A stretch of DNA of 64,000 nt, from the NCBI GenBank assembly GCA_037102815.1, contig BTPP01000013.1, positions 186,001 to 250,000 of the forward strand. The letters are read 5' to 3'. Positions 13,830 through 23,690 of this stretch are shown piece by piece. Under the pieces are notes generated by a model. It worked only from the letters and a program-made list of their open reading frames with translations. It was not told the DNA's origin and searched no databases. The first letter of the stretch is position 1. Each line of letters opens with the position of its first letter. A program made the translations under genes and the position numbers. The DNA is from Neurospora intermedia (Eukaryota; Ascomycota; Sordariomycetes; Sordariales; Sordariaceae).

Positions 13830-14169
13830 TGTTAGGAACGTAGGCGAAAAGTAGGTTAAAATAACTATAATCGTAGCTATACGTAGGGGACGGCAAATTA
13901 GAAGTTAATTTAAAGATATATTAATAGTTACCGACTATAATAAATTATACTTCGTTAAACCTCTTTTATACTTATACAAACTCTATTCATCCGCTAATAA
14001 ATATTATAGAGTCCCGTACTAGTTTAGCGCCCCGATGCAATACCGAATTATCCTTCCCGCGAACCCGACCTAATATAAGCATTACCGTTATTAATCCACC
14101 GCTTCGGCCGACGGAGCGGAACAGCGACCGTTAGAGTACTTCGGTACGTAGACTCTTCGCCTCCTAACA
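13830..14169 (-). repeat. 5' LTR of Gypsy C
   Basis: 340 bp, collinear with 4,904-5,243 and with intact TG and CA ends. It is followed on the right by TATTA (14,170-14,174), the same 5-mer as at 4,899-4,903. Confidence 0.92.
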
Positions 14170-14787
14170 TATTATATACTACTAATTATCTATCTCCTAA
14201 GTAAAATAATTTCCGAATATAAAACCGCTATAATCGGTCTTAAAGAAAATTGGGCGCTTAGGGTCCTACTCAATTAATATTAGTATTCGAATAAATAACG
14301 TTTTAAATAGCTAGAAGGCTTCTTTGTACGCCGCTAACTATTCGAATGGAACCCCCTTACCGGTTAACGCCGTAAGTAGTACAATTATTACAATAAATTC
14401 TAGAATAAATATTTAATAGTAATTTATAAATTTTAAAAAGTTCTGGACTCCCTTCTATAATACTAGAACGGCCTATTCTAAAATAATTTTAATTTTCTCG
14501 GAGTCTATTTAAATACTTATACTAGCGTAAATAATAAATTTTAAATATTTAACTTTCTTAATAGTAAATTTATACTTATCCGGGGTTAAATGAAGTTTAA
14601 TATTTTGGAGGTATTCGAATATTATACGGACCTTTTGTATATAGTCTTCTCAAAACCCGTCCGTAAAAATAAGTACGTTATTTATATACGCCGAATAAAA
14701 GTTATTAAGAAATTCCTGTAATATTTAGTTAATATACCGTTGGAAAGTAATTAAAGCGCTGTATAATTTAAAGGGGACTACTAACTA

Positions 14788-15278
14788 CCGCAGCGGAAAT
14801 ATAGGGAGGTAATCTAACGTAGATAGGGGTCTCTACACTAGCTACAGTACCTAAAGAAGTCTGGCAAACTGGACCAGACGATGTCGTCTGGTCCAGACGG
14901 TCGAAGAGAGCCTCTAATTGGTCGGAATTGTCTTAGAAAAAATAAAAGCTAAAGAGCCTTCTATAACGCCTAGGAAGGCCGCTATAGAAGGCTCTATTAT
15001 AGAAGGCTACAACTACTAATAATACTTTAAGACTTTAATTTCGAAGTTGTCGCGAAACTTTTCACGACTAAGAAAAACAACCTCAAATGGGATCGAACGG
15101 ACAACCTCAAGAAAAAAAGAACTAAGATAAGAACCATTGAGCCACTAGGCCAATGATTAAAAGTAACTTCGGATTCTTTATTCTATATAGTATACTCCAA
15201 ACTTTACCTTGGACCTTCCTAGGACCTTAGAAGGCCTAAAAAGAAAGGAAAAAAAATTTGCCGAATGTGAGTTTGAGT

Positions 15279-15318
<40 letters not shown>

Positions 15319-15523
15319 GACTTAGAGAAATTTTTTTCCTAAGACTACTATAGTTCATCGCTGTAAGTTGAAACTTCAGCGCATTTCTTTAGAAGAGAAA
15401 ATTTTCAGCCAATCAAATACTTTCCTCAACCGTCTGGACCAGACGACTCGGCTGGCCCAGATGATGAATCTAGTATAGAATCCTCTATCTACTCTAGATG
15501 CCAGCTATATTTTTCCACTATGG
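14788..15523. mobile_element. 736-bp non-autonomous TIR element (MITE-like) with TA duplication
   Basis: The left end begins CCGCAGCGGAAATAT and the right end, reverse-complemented, begins CCATAGTGGAAAAATAT. The two ends stay alignable for roughly 135 bp, including a shared CGTCTGGTCCAGACGG. Both ends abut TA (14,786-14,787 and 15,524-15,525), as expected for Tc1/mariner-type target duplication. On both sides lie the two halves of the Gypsy A reverse transcriptase. A subterminal palindrome, GGACCAGACG-atgt-CGTCTGGTCC, lies at 14,871-14,894. Inside are a tRNA-like stretch and a T run of about 33. No transposase frame is present. It is less AT-rich than its surroundings, which suggests later arrival or weaker RIP. 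Confidence 0.85.
15085..15152 (-). other. tRNA-like stretch with pol III A and B boxes inside the TIR element
   Basis: On the minus strand, TGGCTCAATGG (15,134-15,144) fits the A-box pattern TRGYNNARNGG. GTTCGATCCC (15,089-15,098) fits the B-box pattern GTTCRANYCC. The spacing is like that of a tRNA gene, and T-rich DNA lies between the boxes. I cannot fold a full cloverleaf, so it is a tRNA-derived (SINE-like) relic rather than a working tRNA. Confidence 0.5.
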
Positions 15524-18067
15524 TACTCGAATAGGCCGTAGCGGGTCCGGAACGCCGTCTTATACTCTTCTCCTTCCGCTATTCGGATTTTATAGAAGGC
15601 TTATACTATATCCACTTTAGAAAACTACTTTATCCTCTTAAATATTTGGAATATTTTTTAAATAAGCGGTAGAAGATATTGGTCTATTTGAGTAATTGTA
15701 TTAAGAGCCTGGTAATTATAGTAAAAGTGAAGGCTTCCGTCCGGTTTCTGAATAAAGAGGATTAGTACTTTAGTAATTAAATTATTAGCCCGGATAAAGC
15801 CTTTGTCTATTAAATCCCGAAGGGTCTTTTTAAGTACTAAGAGTTCTTTTCGAAATATATTATATAGCGGGCCGAAGGGAAGCGGGAGGTCTTTATTATC
15901 CGGCCTCTTTTTTAATTCGATTTTTAAGTCGATTCCGGGCTTATATTTATTAAGACGGTCGGCTTCCTACTTCCTAAAAAGGGGAATAAGGTCCCAAAAA
16001 TCCTTAAGGATAATTTATTAGAATTCTTCGTCGGTCTGGACTCTTTTGGGTACTAGAACCTTCTTAATATCCTTTAACTAAATGGCGAATATAGAGGCTT
16101 TTATAATAGCTTAGCCTTCTGTTTTACTTATACGGCGGATATAGCCGATAAAAGTAGTAGCGAAAATATACGCTGCTCTCTAAAGCTCCTTAAGGAATAG
16201 AGTCTTAGGCTTAAAATTATCGACGTAGTTTACTTAGGATTGGATAATACTATACCAAAGCCGCTTCTCGTAGGGAATTGAATAAATTTAGTTAATTATT
16301 AGCTATAGCTTCCCGAAAATAATAGGGTATTCGAATTCTAATACTATATATATATAAATTAGTAAAATATAATTTTAAAACTCTATAAAGAAATATATAA
16401 TACTTTGGATAGAAGTACCCTCTATAGTTGCTATAGTACCTCGGATCTACCGAACCGGGATTAGAACGACGGAGATTTGGAAATCCTAAATAATATTTTT
16501 ACTAATAGTAGTATAGTACTAGTAACCTTCATTAATAAGGGTGTAGAATAGATTAGTAGAATTAATAATAATTAGTATTAAGGTTAGTCCTATCTTTATT
16601 TAGGGTTTGAATTCTTCTACTTTACTTAGTACTTTAGGGGTAGGCTCTAATACCCGACTTTGTATTGGAGCTACTCTTTTCCCTAATCCGATTCGGAATT
16701 TAAGAACTCGGTTATTCGAAACTCTTCGTTAAATAACGGGGCTACTTAAGTAGTTTAAATATATACTCCCTTACTTTAGGGGTTTATAACTGGGAAGTAC
16801 GGGTACTTAGTAATAATATAGCCGGTAGTATTATAACGAATATACTGTCCTTTAGTACGGCGTTTGTCCCTTTCTTCTTAAGATACTTATTTAGCCCGTC
16901 CCTTTTACGGAACGGAGGAACCCTTACCTCGAACGCCGCAAATATTAATCGTACTTATAAAAATATTACTATTGGTATTGTATCGAATCTTAAAGGACGG
17001 GGCGGAGGAACCTCGGGTCTAGTATTAATAGCTAGAGCGACCTAAGCCGGTAGTAATAAGGATGTATATTCCAAATCGCCGGTTATTTTAATTACCGTTC
17101 TGCAAATAACTCTAGTAAAGGGCTTAGAATTCTATAGTCTTTTCGTACTTATAAATAATATTTTAGAACTATTCTATATAAATAAAATAGTCGTTAGAGA
17201 GTTTAATAGTAAAGAAGTAGTTATTAAACTTTTTATTAATAGTGTAACGAAGGAATTCTAGTTTAGTACGGCTATCCTAATCGTAATTACCAACCTTTAA
17301 AAGCTTATCGTTAAAGTTAGTAAAGAACTTAGAGAACGGTTCGCTATCCTTCTACTTTATCTTAGTAAGGTTATTGAAGGCGTAATTTTAAGTATAATAA
17401 GTGTTAAAGACTTACTGGATCTATTCGAATAGTTCGGTCGGGTTTTTATTACCGGAGAGGGTACGGGCGGTCTAGTAACCCTCTAACTGTTATTATTTAT
17501 CGATTAGTAAAATATTAAATATTTTAATTTATGTAGCGTTGGGATTGGTATATAAACTGGCTTTAAAATTTATATTATACGTTTTAATTAATTTATTATA
17601 GTAAAAAAGGAAGGTAGTAGACTTACCGTCCTACTTAGAGAGTTCGAATAGCTTCCGTTAGTATAGTCTATTGGAATTGCTATCGGACTCTTTATTATCG
17701 TTATTATTAATTTTAGACTTCCCGCCGTCCTTACTACTAGAGGGTTCCTACTTAGTAGGGTATATAAACTCGGGTTTTAAGGTAGGTTAGGAATAAATAA
17801 AAAAGGGGATAATAGATTTAACCTTCCCCTGTAGTTTTAAGTTAGCTTAGAACGTTCGGAGTAGGGTGCCGAGTAAACTAGTAATATTAAAAGAGGTTCC
17901 AATATTCCCGGTTATTAAAGAATTGTAAGAAGTTTCTATATCGGTATCGGTATTGTTGTTATTATTCGGTATAAAAAAAGAGATTATTCTAATACTAGTA
18001 TACGCCGCGTTATTAATTATAGGCAATCCTTCTTTCTAGTAGTTAATTAATAAGTAGTAGAACCTAA

Positions 18068-18358
18068 TGTAAGGGGATAGTAGAGTAATACGTAGGTGCT
18101 GGCCTTATATAGTATATTAAGGTTCTATGAAGAAGGAAAGGAGAAAATGCTACCCTCCGGGTCGTTCGAGTGCTAGAGCTTAAATGGCTGTACGCTGGCT
18201 GCCTGGTAGCCTAAAGCAGTTAGGGAATGTTCCAGAAGGCTCGGGCGCTGTAGTGCAGCGCCCGGGTCGTCTGGGTAGTCTCAATGCGGGTTGCCGTTTT
18301 AGCACTTAAGTCTAGCCAGTCAGAGCCAGATACCTTGACGGGCGCCAGTCCCATAACA
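18068..18358 (-). repeat. 5' LTR of Gypsy A
   Basis: 291 bp, TGTAAGGGG...CCCATAACA on the plus strand, followed by GAGGT (18,359-18,363). It is much GC-richer than its partner at 886-1,176 and than its surroundings, so RIP hit the two copies very unequally. Confidence 0.93.
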
Positions 18359-19254
18359 GAGGTCTATTAAAAAGAATTTATTATAAAACTTCTTATTAAT
18401 TATACAATAGAGGTATACTAACTTAGCCAAACTCTCCTAATTATAACCGCTAACTTTTAGGAACTTATTATTAAAGGTAGCGAAGAAAGTCGCGAATAAT
18501 TCTCTATCCTTCTAATAAAGGCGAAAAAATTTATTAAAAGTAATATCCCTATTCTAATACGAACTAAAAATTATTTAAATCTAATCGAATAAAACTACAG
18601 GGTCTTCTTCGCTACGGACGGTTTTACTAGTCTAAAACCCTTTAAATTATAGTTACTTATTATTAGGGAATATATTAAGAATTTTATACTACGTAGCATC
18701 GTAGTTAATACGAAGCCTAGCTTTAATATTAGTATTATACGCTTTAATAAGTTTATTATAGTAAAAAAGGAATATATAAAACTACCTATCCTACTTAGGG
18801 AATTTAAAAGGCTTTCTTTTATATAGAGTAGTACCGTAATTGTTATTTTAGTTAATAGAAGTACTTAAAACGGGGACTTTAGAGCCCGCTACTCGGCTAA
18901 TTAAAATATCTACGAATAGGAAATCTAAACGCGGAATAAGGATAGGATTAGAATTAGAATTAAAAAAAAGGGATTTAACGCAATTATAAAGAGAGGTACT
19001 ACCGTTTAATACTCTAATAAGGCTCTTTACAAGGCTATTACTAAAAGTACTACTATTAGTATTCTATTAATTACCGCTTTAGGAATTATAAAACTCCTCT
19101 ATATTATTAAGGTCTATATTATTAAGTCCGACTATAATAGTTAATAAATACTATAATACCGCGCTATAAATTGCGGGCCGTCTTTAATTTCTACTCTACT
19201 ATTCTACTACTAAATTCTATTATATCCACTAGTAAAAACGAAGGTAAAACCTAA
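18359..19254 (-). mobile_element. Gypsy B: gag relic
   Basis: On the minus strand this is similar to the gag region of Gypsy A (16,950-17,850), more decayed, and it abuts an LTR-like repeat at 19,255. It continues the fragment at 1-885 across insertion A, as the shared GAGGT shows. Confidence 0.65.
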
Positions 19255-19512
19255 TATAAGGGGTACAGTATAATTAGTACAAATATTAGCCTCAATTAAT
19301 CGATAAGGTTCTATAAAGAAGAAAAGAGGGTAAAAGAGCGCCCTCTAGGCGGGTATAGCTAACTATCCTTTTCAAGGGACGTATACGCGTACGGGCCACT
19401 ATAGTACCGCAGCGGCAAATAATCTAATTAATCGCATCAACTGCCGGCCGGTTAAGACTTGGACTAGCGAGACTACCAATCACTCCAGCTACGGGCAGTA
19501 AGCCCCATAACA
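19255..19512 (-). repeat. 5' LTR of Gypsy B
   Basis: This 258-bp unit runs from TATAAGGGG to CCCATAACA and is related to the 291-bp LTR of Gypsy A (shared AAGGTTCTAT and AAGAAG/AAGAGG blocks). The sequence just inside it (CCTAA on the plus strand) is also shared with A. The partner LTR lies outside the window, so the target duplication cannot be checked. Confidence 0.7.
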
Positions 19513-20960
19513 AATCCCTAAAATCCTTTGGGTTAGTAGACCCTTAATTTTCTACCCTTCTAATTTAATTGAAAATTAGATTAATAAAATCTATAAATAG
19601 GCGCTAAAAGATATTTTAAGAATTATTACTAAAATTAATATAGTAACGGTATTACCCAATAAGTAAGTTCTATTTATTAAAGAATAAGCGCAATTTCGAA
19701 GCGTACTAATTATAAGCTACGAATTATTTAAGTCTCTAATCTTAGGAAACGAAAATAACGTAATTAAACTACTATACAATTCTCTATTAATTATAATTTA
19801 TAATGAAGTTTATCGGTTTAAAAATAAAACTTCTAAATTATATATAGTAATTTAAAATTTCTATACTATAAGCCGTATTACTACAATAGGATTACTTCTA
19901 ACTAGGAATATAATAAATTACTATTCTATAATCAATTAGGTAGTTCCTAATTACCTAAATAATATAGGAAAATTTAATTAAAAGTACGCTAAACCTATTA
20001 GTTTAGGTCTATATACTAATAGCGACGACGTACAAAAGAAGTTTGCTAAAGAACGCTTACAAATTCTTAAAGCTATTATTATACTAAAGGTAAATAAAAA
20101 GGATATTTAAATCTTAATTAATAAATTTCCATAGAAAAGGGAGTTTATTATTACTATCTAAATAACTAAGGTCTAGTAAAATATTTACTAAAAGTATTTA
20201 GAAATTGTCTAACGAAATAAAGGAAATAACCTTTATTATACCGCCTACATTTAAGTTTAGTATATTCTTAGTTGAACTCTCCTATACCACTTATATTATA
20301 TAGAATTTTTATAGGCTAAAAAGTTTAGGTTTATAATAGAGTAATATTAAGAATTAAATAAATAAATAATTTAAATTTCAATTTAATTAAATTTAGAAAA
20401 CTTCAAACGAATTACTTCGCCTATAGTTAAAACCCTCCCTTATTAATCTAAGGTACTAAGTATTAGCCTCCTCTATATGTATTAAATTAATACTATACAA
20501 CCGAACAGCCTATTACTAAAATTCGTAGAAATAGTTCAATTCTACCTCTATAATCTTACAAATTGCTTATTTAGTATTTTGTACAAATTATAGTTCCTTA
20601 GGAATAGTTAGCATCCTTTACCTCTCCTTTATTTTATATATTTCGAAGCTAACTAGCTACTACTTATTTAACTACCGCGCTAATTGGCCTATTAATAAAA
20701 TTCAATTATTATTAAAAAAGTAGTAGTACTAAAAATATTTATAAAATAATTACTACCGACGGTAGAACCTATATTTATATTCGGCTTCCTCCTAATTGTA
20801 TATTCGTATACTATTTAATAGTTAAATAACTATAACCCTAAATAAACTAGGAAGGCTATAAACCAAATATTCTCCTATAATATATAACCGTTTACTATTA
20901 CAAATTTTAAATAATAATAGCCTTTATACCGGCTTAGGAAAGCGGTTAAGGCTTAGAAAA
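19513..20960 (+). pseudogene. RIP-destroyed SNF2-family (Rad54/ATRX-like) helicase fragment
   Basis: The plus strand still shows the order of SNF2 helicase blocks despite many stop codons. A PLIFYPSNL-like block lies near 19,545. A degenerate motif II, EVYRFKNKTSK, at about 19,803-19,837 matches the DEGHRLKNKTSK type. A VVPNYL and KYAKPI stretch lies near 19,945-20,005, the helix RLQILKAII near 20,060, and KVQQNIYQKYLE-like sequence near 20,170-20,205. The C-terminal helicase half is only faint (about 20,430-20,960). The 5' part is missing at 19,512, where Gypsy B has inserted. RIP acts on duplicated DNA, so this was probably a second copy of a host gene, or cargo of a transposon. Family assignment is fairly confident; the subfamily is not. 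Confidence 0.6.
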
Positions 20961-21214
20961 TTAATAATAGTATAAATTAAATAACGAAAGTCGTTCTTCA
21001 CCTTAATTGCCTTATCGAAATACCGGCTATTAACTACTACTACGTACTTAATAATACTAAATAGTAAAAACTACTATAAAATAAATTTATTTTAGTACTT
21101 TAAAGTAGAATAATAGTTTTTAAGAGGGTTAATTATTATTACTTATTATTTAAAAGAAGTTAGTAAAAATATATATCGAAAAAGGCGTTTAAAAGTTAAT
21201 ATTACTTAAAATAC
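20961..21214. other. RIP-mutated AT-rich DNA without assignable feature
   Basis: This may be the end of the SNF2 relic. No motif, repeat or open frame is readable. Confidence 0.4.
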
Positions 21215-21540
21215 AGTTCCCCTGGGCGGAGCCAAAGTCCAGGGGAGACAGAGAGACGCCCTTGGAAATTACTTAGTACTTTTAAAAAAAAAAAAAAAAA
21301 AAAAAAACCCGAAGCTGAACTGAACATATAACCTTTAAAAAAGACAACACTAATAATAACCATTAAACTATAAGCTCCAATGGTTTTTAAATAAGGGTGG
21401 AATTACCTCTTCTATATTATTAATCTTATTCCCCCCCCCCCCCCCACTACCCCTCCTTTAAAAAAAAAAAAAAAAACTCAAAGGCAAAATTTTGAAATTT
21501 TTTTTTTTTTTTTTGCTCTCTTCTAGAATTTTCAGTTTCC
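21215..21540. mobile_element. Short non-RIP element-like unit: hairpin, tRNA-like head, homopolymers
   Basis: The unit opens with a GC-rich hairpin, CCCCTGG...CCAGGGG (21,221-21,245). It continues with an A run (about 21,285-21,307), a tRNA-like stretch on the minus strand, a run of 14 C (about 21,432-21,446), an A run and a T run, and then TCTTCTAGAATTTTCAG (21,519-21,535). The order hairpin, minus-strand tRNA-like part, homopolymer, AGAATTTTCAG-like motif repeats the layout of the TIR element at 14,788-15,523 (AGAAAATTTTCAG near 15,400). I could not find the second terminal repeat, so it may be truncated or of a different class. Confidence 0.45.
21310..21375 (-). other. tRNA-like stretch (A/B-box-like) in the 21.2-kb unit
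   Basis: Read on the minus strand, TATAGTTTAATGG (21,360-21,372) resembles an A box and GGTTATATGTTCAGTTC (21,317-21,333) a weak B box. A T run follows directly, as after a pol III transcript. The spacing and the AATGGTT word match the tRNA-like stretch at 15,085-15,152. The match to the consensus is weaker here. Confidence 0.35.
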
Positions 21541-22039
21541 AACCCTAACCCTAACCCTTCCCTCAGGGTTTAAGGTATAATTGTGGACTTAGTCATTTCT
21601 GGGACTTGGTTATTTTTGGGACTTGGTTATTTGCAACGGTCGCGTAGTCGCATTTGCAACTAGAAATTCGTTTTTTCGAATTTTCTTAACAATTAGCCAT
21701 CCGGACGGCGTGCAACCGGCACCAAAATAACGAGAAAAGAAAGGCGGTCATTTTGGTACTATGTGCATTTGGATGCATTAGACGGTCGAGAAGGAATCGC
21801 CGTTGCAAAGGAAAAAGTGGCTTTTTCGAGCTGCTATTCAAATTGTGTCCTGTTTGGCGCCAAGATTCCCTCTTTAGGATGCTAAGACGGGTATTTTTTT
21901 TGTATTCTGGCCCATTATAGACAGATACGCCGCGCCTTCCTCGCTTGCGGCGTTGGGTAGGCCTATAGACCCACGCGACCTTTGGTACGGGGAATCCTCC
22001 ATGTCACCTTTCGGCCTACGACAACGCTCGAGCTCTAAA
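21541..22039. other. Non-RIP block of normal base composition, no gene recognised
   Basis: About 500 bp of ordinary composition sit between RIP-mutated flanks. It begins with three telomere-like CCCTAA units (21,543-21,558) and a doubled GGGACTTGGTTATTT (about 21,600-21,630). I see no long open frame, rRNA or tRNA. It may be a low-copy spacer, or the 5' region of the decayed unit to its right. Confidence 0.4.
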
Positions 22040-23400
22040 TGTATGGGCGTCTCAATAATAAGAGAGGCGAATATTTACAAATATAATTCGCCTATTACTT
22101 CTTATACAATACTTAACGGTTATTAATATACCTTTGTACGGTATTAACTATAGGCAAATTAGCGAAAGCGGCATTTATCGACTTATTGTAAATCGCTTCA
22201 AATCGCCGATACTTAATAGTTTTAAATATATATTATAAATAGGTTTTATACCTATTATTAACTAATTTATACTTTAATATCCCCTCTACGTAGACGTAGT
22301 ATAGAAGGTAATCGACTTCTAAATTAGAAAAGGCTATTTTAATAGCCTTTTATTTAATAGCGGAGTTATTAGTAAGAAAGTAATAAAGTAATTATAAACA
22401 ATCCTCTCCGCAGTACTTAATTACCTATCTACGTAATATAAATAATATAATAGTTATAATATTACTATTAAACTTCGTTATTAAAAAGTAGTTATAAGGA
22501 AACTAATAGCCGTACTCATCTCTTACAAAGATTATATATAAAAGTTACCTAAATTAATTAGTATAGTACGTAGTATCTATAAGTATAAAGTAGCTGCGCT
22601 AATAAAATATTTCGAATTAACCTAAGGAAGTAAAAATAAAACTATAGAATATAATTTAATCAACTTTATAATTAACTTCAATTACCCTATAGAATTAAAA
22701 GACGTTTTATTCCTCCGCTACTACAATTGTAATCCTTTAAATTAAATACTTTAAAATTTCATTAACCTAATAATTAAGTAAAAAAATAGTACTAATTCTC
22801 TATAGGTTAGGGTACTACTATTAGTACGCTTTACTAATATTAATTATATTTTATCGAATAAATTAATAATTATTAGTAATACGTACATTTCTCCCTATAT
22901 TAATATTATAATTATTATTACTATAAAAGAACTATAGAATTATCGTTAGAGGGTAGTTTTATATAGTTTCGTTAGTAATTAATCGTATTAATACTTTAAA
23001 TTTCTTTATTTAATTATAAATATTAAAAGTATAAGAATAACGACGCTTAAGGTCTATAGGTTTAAAGATAATAGTACTATTAGGGTATTAAATATACTTT
23101 ACTATAACCAGGCAATTATAATACTTATATATCGATTTTATATATATATTTTTAGATTCGTATTTTTGCCTCCGTAGTTTACTAGACTATAATCAATAGT
23201 ACAAATACTAATGAAAACCCCTGTCCAATTGCCCTATAAAAGGGTTACAATAGTAATATATAGTACTATTAGAAATATAGATATTACTAAAGAAGTTGCT
23301 ATAGTAAAACTATAGATACGTTTTATCGAATATTATAATAATAGTAGTATTGAAGAAGAGGCAATGCTTTTTAATTAAATTTATTAGTATTAAAAAGAAA
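22040..23400 (+). pseudogene. RIP-mutated coding-like stretch, family not recognised
   Basis: The plus strand has long partly open stretches broken mostly by TAG and TAA. The clearest is about 22,600-23,230, with Ile/Leu/Tyr-rich sequence and a VRVLLLVRF-like block near 22,810. I considered a fungal transposase and the DUF3723 family, and neither could be supported by a clear motif. The minisatellite at 23,431-23,690 follows directly. Confidence 0.3.
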
Positions 23401-23425
23401 GTAAGCGCTAATTCTTATATATAGG

Positions 23426-23690
23426 ACTTGGTAGTAATAGGTTCGGTAGTAACGGGCTTAATAGTAATAGGCTCGGTAGTAACGGGCTTAATAGTAATAG
23501 GTTTAATAGTATTAGACTTAGCGGCACTAGGTTCAACGGTACTAAGCTCAGTAGTATTAGGCTCAGTAGCACCGGGCTCAATAGTAATAGGTTCGGTAGT
23601 AACGGGCTTAATAGTAATAGGTTTGGTAGTAATGGGTTTATTAGCAATAGGTTTAGTAGTAACGGGCTCTATAGTAATAAAAATCTATTA
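23426..23690. repeat. Minisatellite, about 17 copies of a 15-bp unit
   Basis: The unit is of the type GTAGTAACGGGCTTA / ATAGTAATAGGTTTA, alternating to give a 30-bp higher-order period. Because 15 is a multiple of three, both strands stay open across it (87 codons plus strand, 79 minus strand). It stays GC-richer than the surrounding RIP-mutated DNA. Confidence 0.85.

Larger units (their letters stand above)
4904..14169 (-). mobile_element. Gypsy chromovirus C, full-length, inserted into RNase H of Gypsy A
   Basis: Two 340-bp LTRs (4,904-5,243 and 13,830-14,169), with TGTTAGGA...TCCTAACA inverted ends, bound 9,266 bp. A perfect TATTA duplication (4,899-4,903 and 14,170-14,174) flanks the unit. 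A purine-rich tract on the minus strand beside the left LTR (5,244-5,257) sets the minus orientation. Minus-strand order is gag (about 13,750-12,200, unclear), protease/RT (RT clear at about 11,430-10,660), RNase H (about 10,600-10,100), integrase (about 9,900-8,450) and a chromodomain (about 8,420-8,270). A 3-kb segment of repeats and unassigned reading frames follows before the 3' LTR. It is RIP-mutated with many dozens of breaks, and younger than element A. Confidence 0.92.
14175..18067 (-). mobile_element. Gypsy A: gag, zinc knuckle, RT and start of RNase H
   Basis: This is the 5' half of Gypsy A on the minus strand. The RT is the clearest part: a PILF-type KPDGS motif near 15,735-15,765, the RALN/I-type segment near 15,690, and the palm and thumb region at 14,800-14,260, ending with a TD-type RNase H start near 14,215. 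A 736-bp TIR element interrupts RT at 14,788-15,523. A knuckle-like TTGHI motif is seen near 16,800. The gag part (about 16,950-17,850) is similar to 18,361-18,830 of element B. Decayed by RIP. Confidence 0.82.
886..18358 (-). mobile_element. Gypsy chromovirus A, full-length, LTR to LTR, with two nested insertions
   Basis: Two 291-bp direct repeats (886-1,176 and 18,068-18,358) bound the unit and are flanked by a perfect 5-bp duplication GAGGT (881-885, 18,359-18,363). A pyrimidine tract at 1,181-1,198, just inside the left LTR, is the polypurine tract of a minus-strand element, so the right LTR is the 5' one. In minus-strand order I can read gag (about 17,850-16,950), a CCHC-type knuckle (about 16,830-16,780), reverse transcriptase (about 15,790-14,240), RNase H straddling insertion C, integrase (about 4,600-3,330) and a chromodomain (about 3,110-2,950). 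Without the inserts it would be about 7.5 kb. It is heavily RIP-mutated, with many dozens of breaks. Age cannot be taken from LTR divergence because RIP dominates it. Confidence 0.9.

Noticed and set aside
21539-21558. Three CCCTAA units, possible telomere
   Set aside because: Too short for a telomere or a real interstitial tract; it lies inside a unit with other simple repeats.
22040-23400. Assignment to the DUF3723 family or a pogo-type transposase
   Set aside because: No diagnostic motif could be read; left as unrecognised.
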